A stretch of 64,000 nucleotides of DNA from Microbacterium testaceum StLB037. Its GTDB lineage: Bacteria; Actinomycetota; Actinomycetes; Actinomycetales; Microbacteriaceae. The notes under the pieces were generated by a model. It did no database searches, was not told where the DNA came from, and saw only the letters and a program-made list of their open reading frames with translations. The DNA is taken from positions 1,054,110-1,118,109 of the forward strand of contig NZ_VTQH01000001.1 of the NCBI RefSeq assembly GCF_008763945.1, given 5' to 3'. This document shows, piece after piece, positions 16,239-26,645 of the stretch (position 1 is the first letter of the stretch; every line of letters starts with the position of its first letter). Both the position numbers and the translations under genes were made by a program.

Positions 16239-17314
16239 GGCGCCGCGATGTGCTGATCGATCTGGGCCTCGTCGCCGTGGCCGCCCTCGACGGCGTGCTC
16301 GGGTTGTACACGACCGACCCGCTCGACCTCGCCCTCACGCTCATCGGAGCCGCGGGCCTGCTGCTGCGCCGGAAGATCCCCCTGCTCTCCCTCGCGCTGG
16401 CGCTGCCCGCCCTCTTCCTCACCGGTGGGCCGATCGCCTCGGTGATCGCCCTGTACACCGTCGCGAGTACGACGGGCATGGTGTGGCTGATCGTCGCGAC
16501 CGCCGTCACCTTCCTGGGCCTCGGCCTGTCGTGGGACAGCTTCACCTCGGTGAACGAGCACGTGCTCGCCCTCGTCTACGCCACGATGACCTCGGGCGGC
16601 GCCGTGGCGCTCGGCCGGCTCCGGCGCAATCAGAGCAGGCTCTCGGCGAGCTTGGACGAACTGCGCCGCGCACGGGCCGATGAGAACCGTCGCGTGGCCC
16701 GCGAGGCCGTCGCCGAGGAGCGCGCCCACCTCGCCCGCGAGATGCACGACGTCGTCTCGCACCAGGTGAGCCTGATCACGGTGCAGGCGGGCGCGCTGAT
16801 GGTGCGGACCAACGACCCCGAGGTCGCCGAGACGGCCGACACCATCCGCACTCTCGCCTCCACGACCCTCGCCGAGCTGCGTCAGATGCTGCTCGTGCTG
16901 CGCGCCGACGGGCCCGAGGCCGCACCCCTCGGCCCGCAGCCGACGCTCTCGCACCTCGACGAGATCCTGCACCCCGCCGATCTCGAGGTCGACGCCCGCA
17001 TCGACCTGCGCGAGGGGCTCCCGCCCGCCACCCAGCGCGCGGTCTACCGCACGATCCAGGAGGGGCTCACGAACGTGCGCAAGCACGCCCCGGGCTCTCG
17101 CGTCACGGTGACCGCGACGAGTACCGACACCGGCGGCGTGCAGGTCGTCCTCCGCAACGCCGCCTCCCCGGCCCGGCGCCCCGACCCGGCCCCCACGGCC
17201 CGCCTCGGCCACCTCGGCCTCTCGGAGCGCGCGCACATGCTGGGCGGCTCGTTCCGTGCCGGCCCCCTCGCCGACGGCGGGTACGAGATCGACCTGCGCC
17301 TGCCGGGATCCTGA
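16235..17314 (+). CDS. Sensor histidine kinase, HisKA_3 family
   Basis: Membrane sensor partner of the preceding regulator. 359 residues. The first ~125 residues contain about four or five membrane segments with very short loops, so it senses the membrane or a small ligand rather than through a large extracellular domain. The phosphorylated residue is His171 in LAREMHDVVSHQVSLI. The ATPase domain has an N-box EGLTNVRKHAPGS and a G-box region GHLGLSERAHMLGGSF; the usual first Gly box is compact. The layout matches DesK/LiaS-like kinases of actinobacteria. The signal is unknown. It is convergent with the CebR-like gene with 81 bp between them. Confidence 0.93.
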   Translation: MRRRDVLIDLGLVAVAALDGVLGLYTTDPLDLALTLIGAAGLLLRRKIPLLSLALALPALFLTGGPIASVIALYTVASTTGMVWLIVATAVTFLGLGLSWDSFTSVNEHVLALVYATMTSGGAVALGRLRRNQSRLSASLDELRRARADENRRVAREAVAEERAHLAREMHDVVSHQVSLITVQAGALMVRTNDPEVAETADTIRTLASTTLAELRQMLLVLRADGPEAAPLGPQPTLSHLDEILHPADLEVDARIDLREGLPPATQRAVYRTIQEGLTNVRKHAPGSRVTVTATSTDTGGVQVVLRNAASPARRPDPAPTARLGHLGLSERAHMLGGSFRAGPLADGGYEIDLRLPGS

Positions 17315-17395
17315 CGACTCTTCACGCGGGCGTGGCCCCGCACCAGAACGCGCACGGCATCGACCCCGACACCGCCGAGTGGGCGTAGTAGAGTC

Positions 17396-18409
17396 TCACG
17401 CCGATGCGCGCTCGACGACCTCGATCGGCAGGATCGTAGCGTGCGCCGCGGGGCGACCGGCGAGGATGTCGAGCAGAACGGATGCCATGTGCCGGCCCTG
17501 CGTCAATGACGGCTGCCGGACCGTGGTCAACGCCGGCACGACCGCGGTCGACACCGCAGAGTCGTCGAAGCCGATGACCGCCACGTCACGCCCGGGCTCG
17601 AGACTCCTGTCGCGCAGCGCCGTGTAGACGCCGCGGGCCATGAGGTCGCTCGCGACGAAGACGGCTTCGGGGGTGACCCCGCTCGAGAGGATGCGGTTCA
17701 TCGCGAGGGCACCGCCCATCTCGGTGAAGTCTCCGCTCTCGACGGCTACCGGCTCCAGACCCGCCTCCGCCATCGCGCGGCGGAATCCCTCGAGGCGGTC
17801 GATACCCGCGGGCATGTCCGACGGGCCCGACACGGTGGCGACGCGACGGTGTCCGCGCGCCAGCAGGTAGGCGGTGGCCACACGGCCACCCTCGACGTTG
17901 TCGACGTCGACGTAATAGTCCTCGGCGCGAACGCGCGCGGGGCGCCCGCCGTAGACCACCGGGACGACGTCGGCGACGCGGTCGAGGAAGGTGTCGCTGG
18001 TGTGGTGCGACGCGACGATCGCGCCGTCGACGCTGCCGCTGCGCAGGTATCCGAGCGCTTTGGCGCTGGCGTCGTCGCTCGCGATGAGCATGTTCATGAT
18101 GTAGTCGGACTCCCCGATCACTTCGCCGATGCCCGCCACGATCGAGGCGAAGAACGGATCGCCGAAGAAGCGGTCGGTCTGCTCGGGGATGACCAATGCG
18201 ATGGCGCGGGTCTGGCGACTCGCGAGCGAGCGCGCCGCGCGGTTCGGCACGTACTGCAACTCGTCGATCGCCCGACGCACGGCCTCGAGAGCGGAGGGCG
18301 AGACGGCCGTGGAGCCGTTGACGACGCGCGAGACGGTCGAGCGCGACACTCCGGCGCGCGCGGCCACCTCTTCGATCGTGGCGGTACCCCGCACGGATGC
18401 GAGATCCAT
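17396..18409 (-). CDS. LacI-family repressor, probable CebR-like regulator of the beta-glucoside operon
   Basis: 337 residues from the ATG at 18409, preceded by GGAGGGAAAGCG; an ATG 33 bases earlier lacks a site. The helix-turn-helix reads TIEEVAARAGVSRSTVSRVV, followed by hinge YVPNRAARSLASRQ. The effector domain has LVIPEQTDRFFGDPFFASIV and VIGFDDSAVSTAVVPALTTV. The beta-glucoside ABC operon 7 kb downstream carries two TGGGAGCGCTCCCA-type operators, the sequence bound by CebR of Streptomyces, which makes this the natural candidate; no copy of that operator is present before this gene itself. The link is inference. Confidence 0.85.
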   Translation of the reverse strand: MDLASVRGTATIEEVAARAGVSRSTVSRVVNGSTAVSPSALEAVRRAIDELQYVPNRAARSLASRQTRAIALVIPEQTDRFFGDPFFASIVAGIGEVIGESDYIMNMLIASDDASAKALGYLRSGSVDGAIVASHHTSDTFLDRVADVVPVVYGGRPARVRAEDYYVDVDNVEGGRVATAYLLARGHRRVATVSGPSDMPAGIDRLEGFRRAMAEAGLEPVAVESGDFTEMGGALAMNRILSSGVTPEAVFVASDLMARGVYTALRDRSLEPGRDVAVIGFDDSAVSTAVVPALTTVRQPSLTQGRHMASVLLDILAGRPAAHATILPIEVVERASA

Positions 18410-18566
18410 CGCTTTCCCTCCTTCGGGACGGCGGCATTGCACCGCGCTCGGGTAGCCGGGTGCGCTCCGCGCTGAAGCGAGCGTACTGCGCAGACGACCG
18501 TGCTGCTCGACCCTCAGACCGAAACGAGGGGTCGGCCCTTCCCGCGCGAAGCGGGGACGGCTGCGC

Positions 18567-20228
18567 TTAGAACGGGGGTGGGTCGGTGTCGTAGGCGCCT
18601 CCGAGGGGGGAGGTCCAGGTGGTGGGGGCGTCGGGTGGGTGGTCGATGTCCCAGCGGGTTTCGTGGCGGAGGCGGTGGTGGTGGCGGCATTTGGGGTCGA
18701 GGTTGTCGTCGTCGGTGGTGCCGCCGTCGGCCCAGGCGGTGAGGTGATCGATGTCGCAGTCGCGTGCGGCGCGGTTGCAGCCGGGAAAGACGCAGGTGGG
18801 TGAGGTGATCCCCAGCCACCGGCGCAGTGCGACAGGTACCCGATAGGTCTTGCGGTCGAGCACGAGCGGTGCGCCGGTGACCGGGTGGGTCAGCAGCCGG
18901 ATCCAGGAGGTGGCGGTGCCGGCGAGGCGCCGGGCGGTGTCGAGGTCGATGGGTCCGTACCCCTCGAGGGTGGCCGGTTCGGTGTCGTGACCGAGGAGCG
19001 TGAGCGCGGGAATCGTGACGATGACGGTCGCCGGTGGGGCGGAGCGGAACGTGCGTGGGGCGTCCGGGGCCAATCCGGTTGGTGCCACGGATGGGGCGGC
19101 TGCGTTCTCGGCCGAGGCGTCAGCGGTCGACGGCACGGACGGGGCGTCCGCATTCGCGTTCGGGGCGTCTGCGGGAGGGGCCGTCGTCGCCTCTGCCGGG
19201 GCGTCCGTCATCGTGATGAGGTCGGCGAACGCGTCGGCGCGGAGTTGGGCGAGGGTGCGTTCTTCGTCGTTCGCAGCACGCACGTGCCGGGCAGCTTTGT
19301 CGAGGCGGGACATGACAGCGTGCGCACGGTCAGCGGGGAGCAGTGCGTGCAGGGAGGCCATGCCATCCAGCTCGGCTCTCATCCACACCCCGCGGTCCTC
19401 GGCGGCGCGGCGGTGACGGGCCTCGATCGATTCAGCGTGCACGCGTTCACGGATCGCGCGGGCTGCGACGGCGAACTTCGCCGGGGTCAGCACCAGCGCG
19501 GGCGGGCACGCCTCGTCGTCGAAACGCGCGAACGCGTCGGCGTCACCGGCGGGCAGGGTCGACGCCAACCGCGCCGCATCCACCGCGTGCCTCTCGGACA
19601 GGCGCCCCTCACCGAACGCGGCCCACAGCTTCGGGCACCCCACCGCCAACGTCCGCGCGTGCGCGGCCCGCGTGCGAACGGTCTGCTCGGACAGGTGCAG
19701 ACGCACCGCGATCTCGGCGACCGCGGCGCGCTCGGCGAGATCGACGCGGTCCCGCCGCACGGCCCTAGGGGTGCGGCCCCGGGGATCCTGCCACGCACGA
19801 TCGAGCGTGGGGTCGGGCCCGACCCACGGTGTCGGATCGAACGCGGCGTCGTCGAGGATCGCCAGGATCAGGCGGTACTCCTCCGCCGTCGCCCGCTGCC
19901 GCTCCGCGACCACATTCTCCAGGTGCCCCACCCGCCCATCGACATCCGACACCGCCAGAAACACGCTGTCGAGCGGGTGCGCGACGTCGTCCCCTTCCCA
20001 CGCGTCGACGTCACCGGCACCATCGAACGGAAACACCTGCCCCGCAGACACAGGCACGTCGCCGGGCGCAGGGGTGTCGGCATCCGTCCACCATTCGACA
20101 TCGCCGCTCTCCCGGAAAGCCGCCCATTCCGCCTCGAACTCGAGCTCGTCATCGCTCGGCCACGGCGCTCCATCGCACTCCCGAAGCGCCGGCGTCGGCC
20201 GGTGCGCGGAGGGTGCGGGGCGGGTCAT
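18567..20228 (-). CDS. DUF222 and HNH-endonuclease domain protein
   Basis: 553 residues. The central DUF222-like alpha-helical region (about 110-350) includes LSEQTVRTRAAHARTL and HAVDAARLASTLPAGDADAF. An Ala/Pro/Asp-rich low-complexity stretch of roughly 60 residues follows near 350-410. The C-terminal HNH fold has zinc and catalytic residues in CVFPGCNRAARDCDIDH, ADGGTTDDDNL and CRHHHRLRHETRW. Such proteins are multicopy in Actinobacteria (the 13E12-repeat type of mycobacteria) and their role is not settled: mobile nuclease, DNA repair or phage-defence have all been considered. It stands alone, with about 160-300 bp on either side, and reads against the purS direction. Confidence 0.88.
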   Translation of the reverse strand: MTRPAPSAHRPTPALRECDGAPWPSDDELEFEAEWAAFRESGDVEWWTDADTPAPGDVPVSAGQVFPFDGAGDVDAWEGDDVAHPLDSVFLAVSDVDGRVGHLENVVAERQRATAEEYRLILAILDDAAFDPTPWVGPDPTLDRAWQDPRGRTPRAVRRDRVDLAERAAVAEIAVRLHLSEQTVRTRAAHARTLAVGCPKLWAAFGEGRLSERHAVDAARLASTLPAGDADAFARFDDEACPPALVLTPAKFAVAARAIRERVHAESIEARHRRAAEDRGVWMRAELDGMASLHALLPADRAHAVMSRLDKAARHVRAANDEERTLAQLRADAFADLITMTDAPAEATTAPPADAPNANADAPSVPSTADASAENAAAPSVAPTGLAPDAPRTFRSAPPATVIVTIPALTLLGHDTEPATLEGYGPIDLDTARRLAGTATSWIRLLTHPVTGAPLVLDRKTYRVPVALRRWLGITSPTCVFPGCNRAARDCDIDHLTAWADGGTTDDDNLDPKCRHHHRLRHETRWDIDHPPDAPTTWTSPLGGAYDTDPPPF

Positions 20229-20537
20229 GGCAGAACGCTACCGCCGACCTCCGACATTGGATCGGGGCGATATCGAGGGCCAGCTGTTCGCCGACACCCC
20301 CGCATGGTCGAGCCGTTATCCCCGGCTCGGCAACGTCCGAGACGCCCGTTCGGCCCCATCGCCTGTCCCGCCGTCGAACACAGCGCGACGCAGCCCCGCT
20401 CAGGATCCACCGTCCCGTTGCACCCGCCAGGGCGCGCGCAGCAGAAGCCGCGTGCCCAGCAAGGGGGCATGCGGCTTCTGGGGCGCGTTATGCGTCGCGT
20501 ATGGGCCGTTGCGTGACCGGCCCCGGAGAGGTGAGCG
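20229..20537. other. 309-bp gap between the HNH gene and the beta-glucosidase gene
   Basis: I find no supported gene here. The identified element is a hairpin at 20442-20480, listed separately. The half nearer 20229 should hold the HNH gene promoter on the reverse strand, but I cannot point to a convincing -10/-35 pair. Confidence 0.6.
20442..20480 (-). terminator. Terminator of the beta-glucoside operon
   Basis: CAGAAGCCGCGTGCC (20442-20456) pairs with GGCATGCGGCTTCTG (20466-20480), 14 of 15 with one G-T type mismatch, loop 9 nt. It lies 57 nt beyond the stop of the last gene of the operon on the reverse strand. No T tract. Confidence 0.7.
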
Positions 20538-21992
<1,455 letters not shown>

Positions 21993-22021
21993 GGATCGGG
22001 TTCCTTCCGTGGGCGCGAGGG

Positions 22022-22927
22022 TCATCCCTTGACCGCCCCTTGCATGATGCCACTGACCAGCTGCTTGCCCGCGAAGACGAACAGCAGCAGTAGCGGGATC
22101 GTCGACAGCAGCACGCCCGCGAGGACGATGGAGTAGTCGACGAAGTAGTTGGACTGCAGCAGCGACAGGGCCACCGGCAGCGTGGGGTTCTGGCGATCGA
22201 GCACGATGAACGGCCAGAAGAAGTTGTTCCAGGCGCTGACGAACGTGAAGAGCCCGAGCATCGCGGCGGCCGGACGCGCGGCCGGCACCCCGACCGTCAG
22301 GAACGTGCGGAACGAGCTCGCCCCGTCCACGCGCGCTGCCTCGATGAGCTCATCGGGCACCGCCTGGCGCAGGTACTGCGTCATCCAGAACACCCCGAAG
22401 GCGCTTGTGAGCGACGGGATGATGATGGCGCCGAGCTGACCGGTCCAGCCGAGCTCGCTGAAGAGGATGTACAGCGGCACGACGCCCAGCTGCATGGGCA
22501 CGGCCATGGTCCCCACCACGAACACGAGCAGCCACGGGCCACCGCGGAACCGCAGCTTCGCGAAGGCCCAGCCCGCGAGGGTGGAGAAGAAGACGACGGA
22601 TGCCGCGATCAAACCCGAACTGATGATGGAGTTCAGCAGCGCGGGCCAGAAGTTGACGGCCGAGTCGCCGATGACGGATGCCGCGTTGGCGAAGAAGTTG
22701 CCACCGGGGATCCAGGACCGATTCGCGTCGCGAATGGTGGACGAATCCCCCGAACCGATCAACAGCGACCAGTAGAACGGGAACACGCTGGCCAGCAGCA
22801 CCGCACCGAGGGTGGCGTAGACGATCCAGCCGGGGCGGGATCCGCGCACGGGTCGCGGGCGGCGACGCACGGGACCGGGGAGGTCGCGATCGATCACGGG
22901 CACGGGAGCCGGGGTGACGGCGGTCAT
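22022..22927 (-). CDS. ABC beta-glucoside transporter permease, MalG type (CebG-like)
   Basis: Second permease of the beta-glucoside importer. 301 residues from the ATG at 22927, with AAAGGAGG upstream. A Pro/Arg-rich tail of about 30 residues is followed by six membrane segments. The EAA loop is DELIEAARVDGASSFRTFLT near residue 200. Its start overlaps the stop of the MalF-type permease by 4 bp, and its stop overlaps an alternative start of the beta-glucosidase. As in the fructoside operon, no ATPase gene is present. Confidence 0.92.
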   Translation of the reverse strand: MTAVTPAPVPVIDRDLPGPVRRRPRPVRGSRPGWIVYATLGAVLLASVFPFYWSLLIGSGDSSTIRDANRSWIPGGNFFANAASVIGDSAVNFWPALLNSIISSGLIAASVVFFSTLAGWAFAKLRFRGGPWLLVFVVGTMAVPMQLGVVPLYILFSELGWTGQLGAIIIPSLTSAFGVFWMTQYLRQAVPDELIEAARVDGASSFRTFLTVGVPAARPAAAMLGLFTFVSAWNNFFWPFIVLDRQNPTLPVALSLLQSNYFVDYSIVLAGVLLSTIPLLLLFVFAGKQLVSGIMQGAVKG

Positions 22928-24012
22928 CGACCCGCCTCCTTTCTCGGGGTGGACAGGCGCGCGGCATCCGCTTCGAGTCGCACCTTCGCGGCACGAGCCT
23001 GCGCGCGTCGTTCGCGACGGGATCGCGGGTCGCGGCCCCCTTCGTCGCGCACGAGCGAGCGCGTGACGAACAGGTTGATCGCGCCGATGGCGAGGATGAT
23101 GAGGAAGAGGATCCAGGCCAGGGCCGCGGCGCGGCCGAAGTTCCATTCGCCCCAGCCGACGTTGTACAGCCACAGGGTGACCGTCAGCCACTGATTGTCG
23201 GCGCCGCCGGTGCCGTACTGGTCGTACATGCGGGGCTCGTCGAAGATCTGCAGGCCGCCGATGGTGGCGGTGATGATGACGAAGACGAGGGTCGGCTTCA
23301 GACTCGGCAGCGTGATCGAGAAGAACTGGCGGATCTTGCCCGCACCGTCGACCGTCGCCGCTTCGTAGTACTCGCGCGGGATGGCCTGCATCGCCGCGAG
23401 GAGGATGAGGGTGTTGTAGCCGGTCCAGCGGAAGTTGACCATCGTGGCGATCGCGATGTGGCTCGCGAACGCGTCGGAGTGCCAGGGCACGGCCGGGAGG
23501 CCGAGGTTCTGGAGCGTGGTGTTCACGACGCCGTATTGGTCGCCGAACATGTTGCTGAAGATGAGGGCGACGGCCACGGGGGCCATCACGTAGGGCACGA
23601 GCACGCTCATGCGCCAGAACGTCTTGGCGCGGATGTTCTGGTCGAGCATCGCCGCGATGAAGATCGCGAGGATCAGCTGCGGGACGCTCGAGAGCAGGAA
23701 GATGCTGAAGGTGTTGCGCAGGGCGATCCAGAACTTGGGCTGCGAGAGCACCCAGGCGTACTGGTCGAAGCCGATGAACTCGCCCGAGTTACGGACCAGA
23801 TCCCAGTCCATGAACGAGATGACCGCGGTGTAGGCGATCGGGAAGAGACCCGTGATCGCGAACAGGATGAAGAACGGCGAGATGTAGAGGTACGGCGAGA
23901 GCTTCAGGTCCCATGCGCTGCGGCGCTGACCGAAGCCGAGCCGCCGGGGCTGTCGCTCGCCCGCGGGTCCCGACGCCGCGGCTCGCGTGGGCCGCTCGAG
24001 AGTGCTTGTCAC
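22924..24012 (-). CDS. ABC beta-glucoside transporter permease, MalF type (CebF-like)
   Basis: First permease of the importer. 362 residues from the GTG at 24012, chosen because GAGGAGGAGAC lies directly upstream; the open frame 72 bases longer runs into the intra-operon hairpin. After a basic N-terminus, six membrane segments begin with LYISPFFILFAITGLFPIAY. The EAA loop is REYYEAATVDGAGKIRQFFS around residue 225. The C-terminal tail of about 45 residues is unusually rich in Arg and Ala and is probably cytoplasmic. It overlaps the next permease by 4 bp. Confidence 0.92.
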   Translation of the reverse strand: MTSTLERPTRAAASGPAGERQPRRLGFGQRRSAWDLKLSPYLYISPFFILFAITGLFPIAYTAVISFMDWDLVRNSGEFIGFDQYAWVLSQPKFWIALRNTFSIFLLSSVPQLILAIFIAAMLDQNIRAKTFWRMSVLVPYVMAPVAVALIFSNMFGDQYGVVNTTLQNLGLPAVPWHSDAFASHIAIATMVNFRWTGYNTLILLAAMQAIPREYYEAATVDGAGKIRQFFSITLPSLKPTLVFVIITATIGGLQIFDEPRMYDQYGTGGADNQWLTVTLWLYNVGWGEWNFGRAAALAWILFLIILAIGAINLFVTRSLVRDEGGRDPRSRRERRAQARAAKVRLEADAARLSTPRKEAGR

Positions 24013-24037
24013 GGTGGTGTCTCCTCCTCGAGACGAG

Positions 24038-24080
24038 GGGCGGATGCCGGGGGCCGTTGCTGTCCCCCCGGCATCCGCCC
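24038..24080 (-). terminator. Intra-operon hairpin after the beta-glucoside binding-protein gene
   Basis: 16-bp perfect stem, 24038-24053 with 24065-24080, loop 11 nt, containing GGATGCC and GGCATCC in its arms. On the reverse strand it begins 7 nt after the binding-protein stop and ends 25 nt before the permease start. Confidence 0.75.
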
Positions 24081-24087
24081 GCATCGG

Positions 24088-25362
24088 TCAGGACAGGGCG
24101 TCGACCTCGGTCGCCCACTGCTGCCACGACGTGGCGGCATCCTGGGTTCCGTCTTCCACTCGCGTGAGCGCCTTCTGCATGGCGTCGTTGATCTGGAAGT
24201 AGAAGGTGCCCTTGTACGGCGAGACCTTCACGGCCTGCGCGCGCTCGGAGAGCATCTCGCCCACGGGGGCGTTGTTGAAGTAGGCGTTCGTGCTGCCGAG
24301 CAGGGCGTCGGCCGAGAGGGCGTCGGTCTGGCTCGGGAAGGTGCCGGCGTTCTCGAACGCCTTGACCTGGGTCTCGGGGTCGGTCAGCCAGTCGGCGAGC
24401 TCCTGGGCCGCCTCGACGTTCTTGCCGTTGCCCGGGACGGTCAGGTACGAGCCGCCCCAGTTGCCGGCGCCGCCGGGGAAGACGTTCGCGATGTCCCATC
24501 CCTTCACCTCGGGGGCGTTGCCCTCGATGACGCCGAGCATCCAGCCGGGGCAGAGCATGGTGGCGAACGCGCCGTTCGACAGACCCGCGAACCAGTCGTC
24601 CGACCACTGGCCGAGGTGCGCCGACTGCGTCGCGCTGGCCTTGAGGACCTGGTCGTAGATCTTCTTCACCTCGGGGTTGCTCGTCGCGGTGATCTCGCCG
24701 TTGTCGGGGTTCTCGTACGCCGCCTCGACCTGGTTGATCGCACCCTGGTAGGTCCCGCCGGCGGAGTCGAAGAACGCCTTGCCCGTCGCTGCGACGTAGG
24801 TGTCGCCCGCGGCGAAGTACGTCGACCAGTCGCCCTGGAGCATCTTGGCGACCTCGGCGCGGTCGGTGGGAAGCCCTGCGGCGGCGAACAGGTCGGAGCG
24901 GTAGCAGACGCCTTCGGGGCCGATGTCGGTGCCGTAGCCGACGAGGTTGCCCTCGGGGCTCGTGGCGGCCTCGACCTTGTAGTCGAGCCAGCGGCTCTTG
25001 AGGTCGTCGGGCACGGGCGCCAGCAGGTCGGCGTACTCCATGACCTCGGGCAGCCAGTCGACCTCGATGGCCTCGATGTCGGCGAGACCGGTTTTGCCCA
25101 GCTTCTGGAAGTAGTTCTCGCGGGCCTCGTTGCTGGTCGCGGCCTTGTTGTGCACGATCTTCACGTTCGGGTGCGCGTCCATGTACTCCTGCAGGAGTGC
25201 ATCGGTGTACCCGAAGTCGTTGAAGGTGGCGATGGTGAGGGTGACCTCGCCGTCACCGCCCGAGGCGGAACCCCCGGCGCCGGAGCAGCCGGCGAGGACG
25301 AGGGCAGAGGTCGAGGCGACGGCGGCGACGAGAGCCACCCGACGCAGGGCACGGGTTTTCAC
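24088..25362 (-). CDS. ABC beta-glucoside-binding lipoprotein (CebE-like)
   Basis: 424 residues from the GTG at 25362, with AAAGGAG upstream. The signal peptide ends LVLAGC, Cys26 being the lipidation site, followed by a Gly/Ser-rich linker. The mature domain opens VTLTIATFNDFGYTDALLQE and contains the family-1 binding-protein stretch DWSTYFAAGDTYV. First gene of the operon, under the double-operator promoter at 25422-25477. Substrate cellobiose or another short beta-glucoside is inferred from the GH1 enzyme and the CebR-type operators. Confidence 0.92.
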   Translation of the reverse strand: MKTRALRRVALVAAVASTSALVLAGCSGAGGSASGGDGEVTLTIATFNDFGYTDALLQEYMDAHPNVKIVHNKAATSNEARENYFQKLGKTGLADIEAIEVDWLPEVMEYADLLAPVPDDLKSRWLDYKVEAATSPEGNLVGYGTDIGPEGVCYRSDLFAAAGLPTDRAEVAKMLQGDWSTYFAAGDTYVAATGKAFFDSAGGTYQGAINQVEAAYENPDNGEITATSNPEVKKIYDQVLKASATQSAHLGQWSDDWFAGLSNGAFATMLCPGWMLGVIEGNAPEVKGWDIANVFPGGAGNWGGSYLTVPGNGKNVEAAQELADWLTDPETQVKAFENAGTFPSQTDALSADALLGSTNAYFNNAPVGEMLSERAQAVKVSPYKGTFYFQINDAMQKALTRVEDGTQDAATSWQQWATEVDALS

Positions 25363-25421
25363 AGATCACTCCTTTGTGGTGGGTGCTGATCGGCGCTTAG
25401 GAGGGCTCCTGCGGCATCGCG

Positions 25422-25477
25422 TGGGAGCGCTCTCACCGATCGGGGACGACGCTATGGGATCGCTCCCACGAGGTCAA
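25422..25477 (-). promoter_or_regulatory. CebR-controlled promoter with two operators
   Basis: On the reverse strand a -35 TTGACC (25477-25472) and -10 TAGCGT (25454-25449) are separated by exactly 17 bp. Operator 1, TGGGATCGCTCCCA (25455-25468), fills that spacer. Operator 2, TGGGAGCGCTCTCA (25422-25435), lies just after the predicted start. Both are one mismatch from the CebR box TGGGAGCGCTCCCA. Centres are 33 bp apart, three helical turns. Confidence 0.85.
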
Positions 25478-25566
25478 GAGGACGCTGTGAGATCGTTATG
25501 AAGCGGGCTGGCGGGACCGCGCTCGACCACCCCTCCACCCCGACGGTGACGGCCGCGCGCCTCGCG

Positions 25567-25572
25567 TAGACT
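25567..25572 (+). promoter_or_regulatory. -10 box of purSQ
   Basis: TAGACT, giving a predicted start near 25579 and a 28-nt leader with TTGGAG at 25596-25601 before the GTG of purS. GGTGAC, 16 bp upstream, is a weak -35. Confidence 0.5.
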
Positions 25573-25606
25573 GGCCTCACTACGCCACCCGACTCTTGGA
25601 GCTGCA

Positions 25607-25855
25607 GTGCCCACCATCGTCGTCGACGTCATGCCCAAGGCCGAGCTTCTCGACCCCCAGGGAAAGGCCGTGGCCGGCGCCCTGTCGCGCCTGGGTGAGC
25701 ACCGTTTCTCCGACGTGCGCATCGGCAAGCGCTTCGAGCTCACCGTCGAGGGCGAGGTCGACGAGGCCACCCTGGCTCGTGCCCGCGAGCTCGCCGACGA
25801 GATGCTCTCGAACGCCGTCATCGAAGACGTGGTCAACATCGAGGTGGTCGAGTGA
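25607..25855 (+). CDS. purS: Phosphoribosylformylglycinamidine synthase subunit PurS
   Basis: Small subunit of the FGAM synthase complex (PurL-PurQ-PurS) of de novo purine synthesis. 82 residues, the normal size, from the GTG at 25607. It starts [20 protein letters not shown] and contains [10 protein letters not shown] and [14 protein letters not shown], typical of PurS. The stop overlaps the GTG of purQ by 4 bp (GTGA at 25852). purL, which normally follows purQ, is not in the window. Confidence 0.96.
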   Translation: MPTIVVDVMPKAELLDPQGKAVAGALSRLGEHRFSDVRIGKRFELTVEGEVDEATLARARELADEMLSNAVIEDVVNIEVVE

Positions 25856-26559
25856 CCGCGCGCATCGGGGTCATCACCTTCCCCGGCTCGCTCGACGACC
25901 GCGACGCGCAGCGCGCGATCCGTCTCGCGGGCGCCGAGCCCGTCGCCCTGTGGCACGGCGAGCACGACCTGAAGGGCGTCGACGCCCTGGTCCTGCCCGG
26001 CGGCTTCAGCTACGGGGACTACCTGCGGGCCGGCGCGATCGCCGCCTTCGCGCCGATCATGGCCGAGGTCAAAGACGCCGCCGGCAAGGGCATGCCCGTG
26101 CTCGGCATCTGCAACGGCTTCCAGATGCTCGTCGAGGCGCACCTTCTGCCCGGCGGCCTCATCCGCAACGCCCACCAGCAGTTCATCCGCCGCGACCAGC
26201 GCCTGCGCGTCGAGAACGCCTCGACCGCATGGACCAGCGACTTCGCCGAGGGCGACGAGATCGTCATCCCGCTGAAGAACGCCGACGGCGGATACATCGC
26301 GGATGCCGAGACCCTGGCGCGCGTGAACGGCGAGGGGCTCGTGACCTTCCGGTACCTCGGTGTGAACCCGAACGGCTCCCTCGACGACATCGCCGGTCTG
26401 ACCAACGAGCGCGGCAACGTCGTCGGTCTCATGCCGCACCCCGAGCACGCGGTCGAGCCGGGCTTCGGTCCGGGCACGTCTGCGGCGATGCGCTCGGGCG
26501 TCGACGGCCTGGGCTTCTTCACCTCGGCCATCGCGGCCGTGGTGGGCGCCGCCGCCTGA
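25852..26559 (+). CDS. purQ: Phosphoribosylformylglycinamidine synthase subunit PurQ (glutaminase)
   Basis: Class I glutamine amidotransferase subunit that supplies ammonia to PurL. 235 residues from the GTG at 25852. It shows [19 protein letters not shown] at the N-terminus, [14 protein letters not shown], the nucleophile Cys87 in [11 protein letters not shown], and the His-Glu of the triad in [11 protein letters not shown] near residue 200. Translationally coupled to purS. The following gene is a LuxR-type regulator, not purL, so the pur cluster is split here. Confidence 0.96.
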   Translation: MTARIGVITFPGSLDDRDAQRAIRLAGAEPVALWHGEHDLKGVDALVLPGGFSYGDYLRAGAIAAFAPIMAEVKDAAGKGMPVLGICNGFQMLVEAHLLPGGLIRNAHQQFIRRDQRLRVENASTAWTSDFAEGDEIVIPLKNADGGYIADAETLARVNGEGLVTFRYLGVNPNGSLDDIAGLTNERGNVVGLMPHPEHAVEPGFGPGTSAAMRSGVDGLGFFTSAIAAVVGAAA

Positions 26560-26587
26560 TCGCGCGCTCGAGCCCACCCCAGTGATC

Positions 26588-26645
26588 TAAACTCGGAGGG
26601 TTCGCGGGAGAACCGTCACCTCCCGCGCGTCAGCGGGAGGGTCGG
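26588..26645 (+). promoter_or_regulatory. Promoter and RBS-sequestering leader of the LuxR-type gene
   Basis: TAAACT (26588-26593) predicts a start near 26600. The 46-nt leader holds three segments: GCGGGAG (26604-26610), CTCCCGC (26620-26626) and GCGGGAGG (26633-26640). The second can pair with either the first or the third. The third contains the ribosome binding site GGGAGGG for the ATG at 26646, so the two folds would switch translation on or off. Confidence 0.5.

Noticed and set aside
18567..20228. HNH protein considered as a homing endonuclease, intein or restriction enzyme
   Set aside because: The DUF222 region and stand-alone position fit the multicopy actinobacterial family; there is no methyltransferase and no interrupted host gene.
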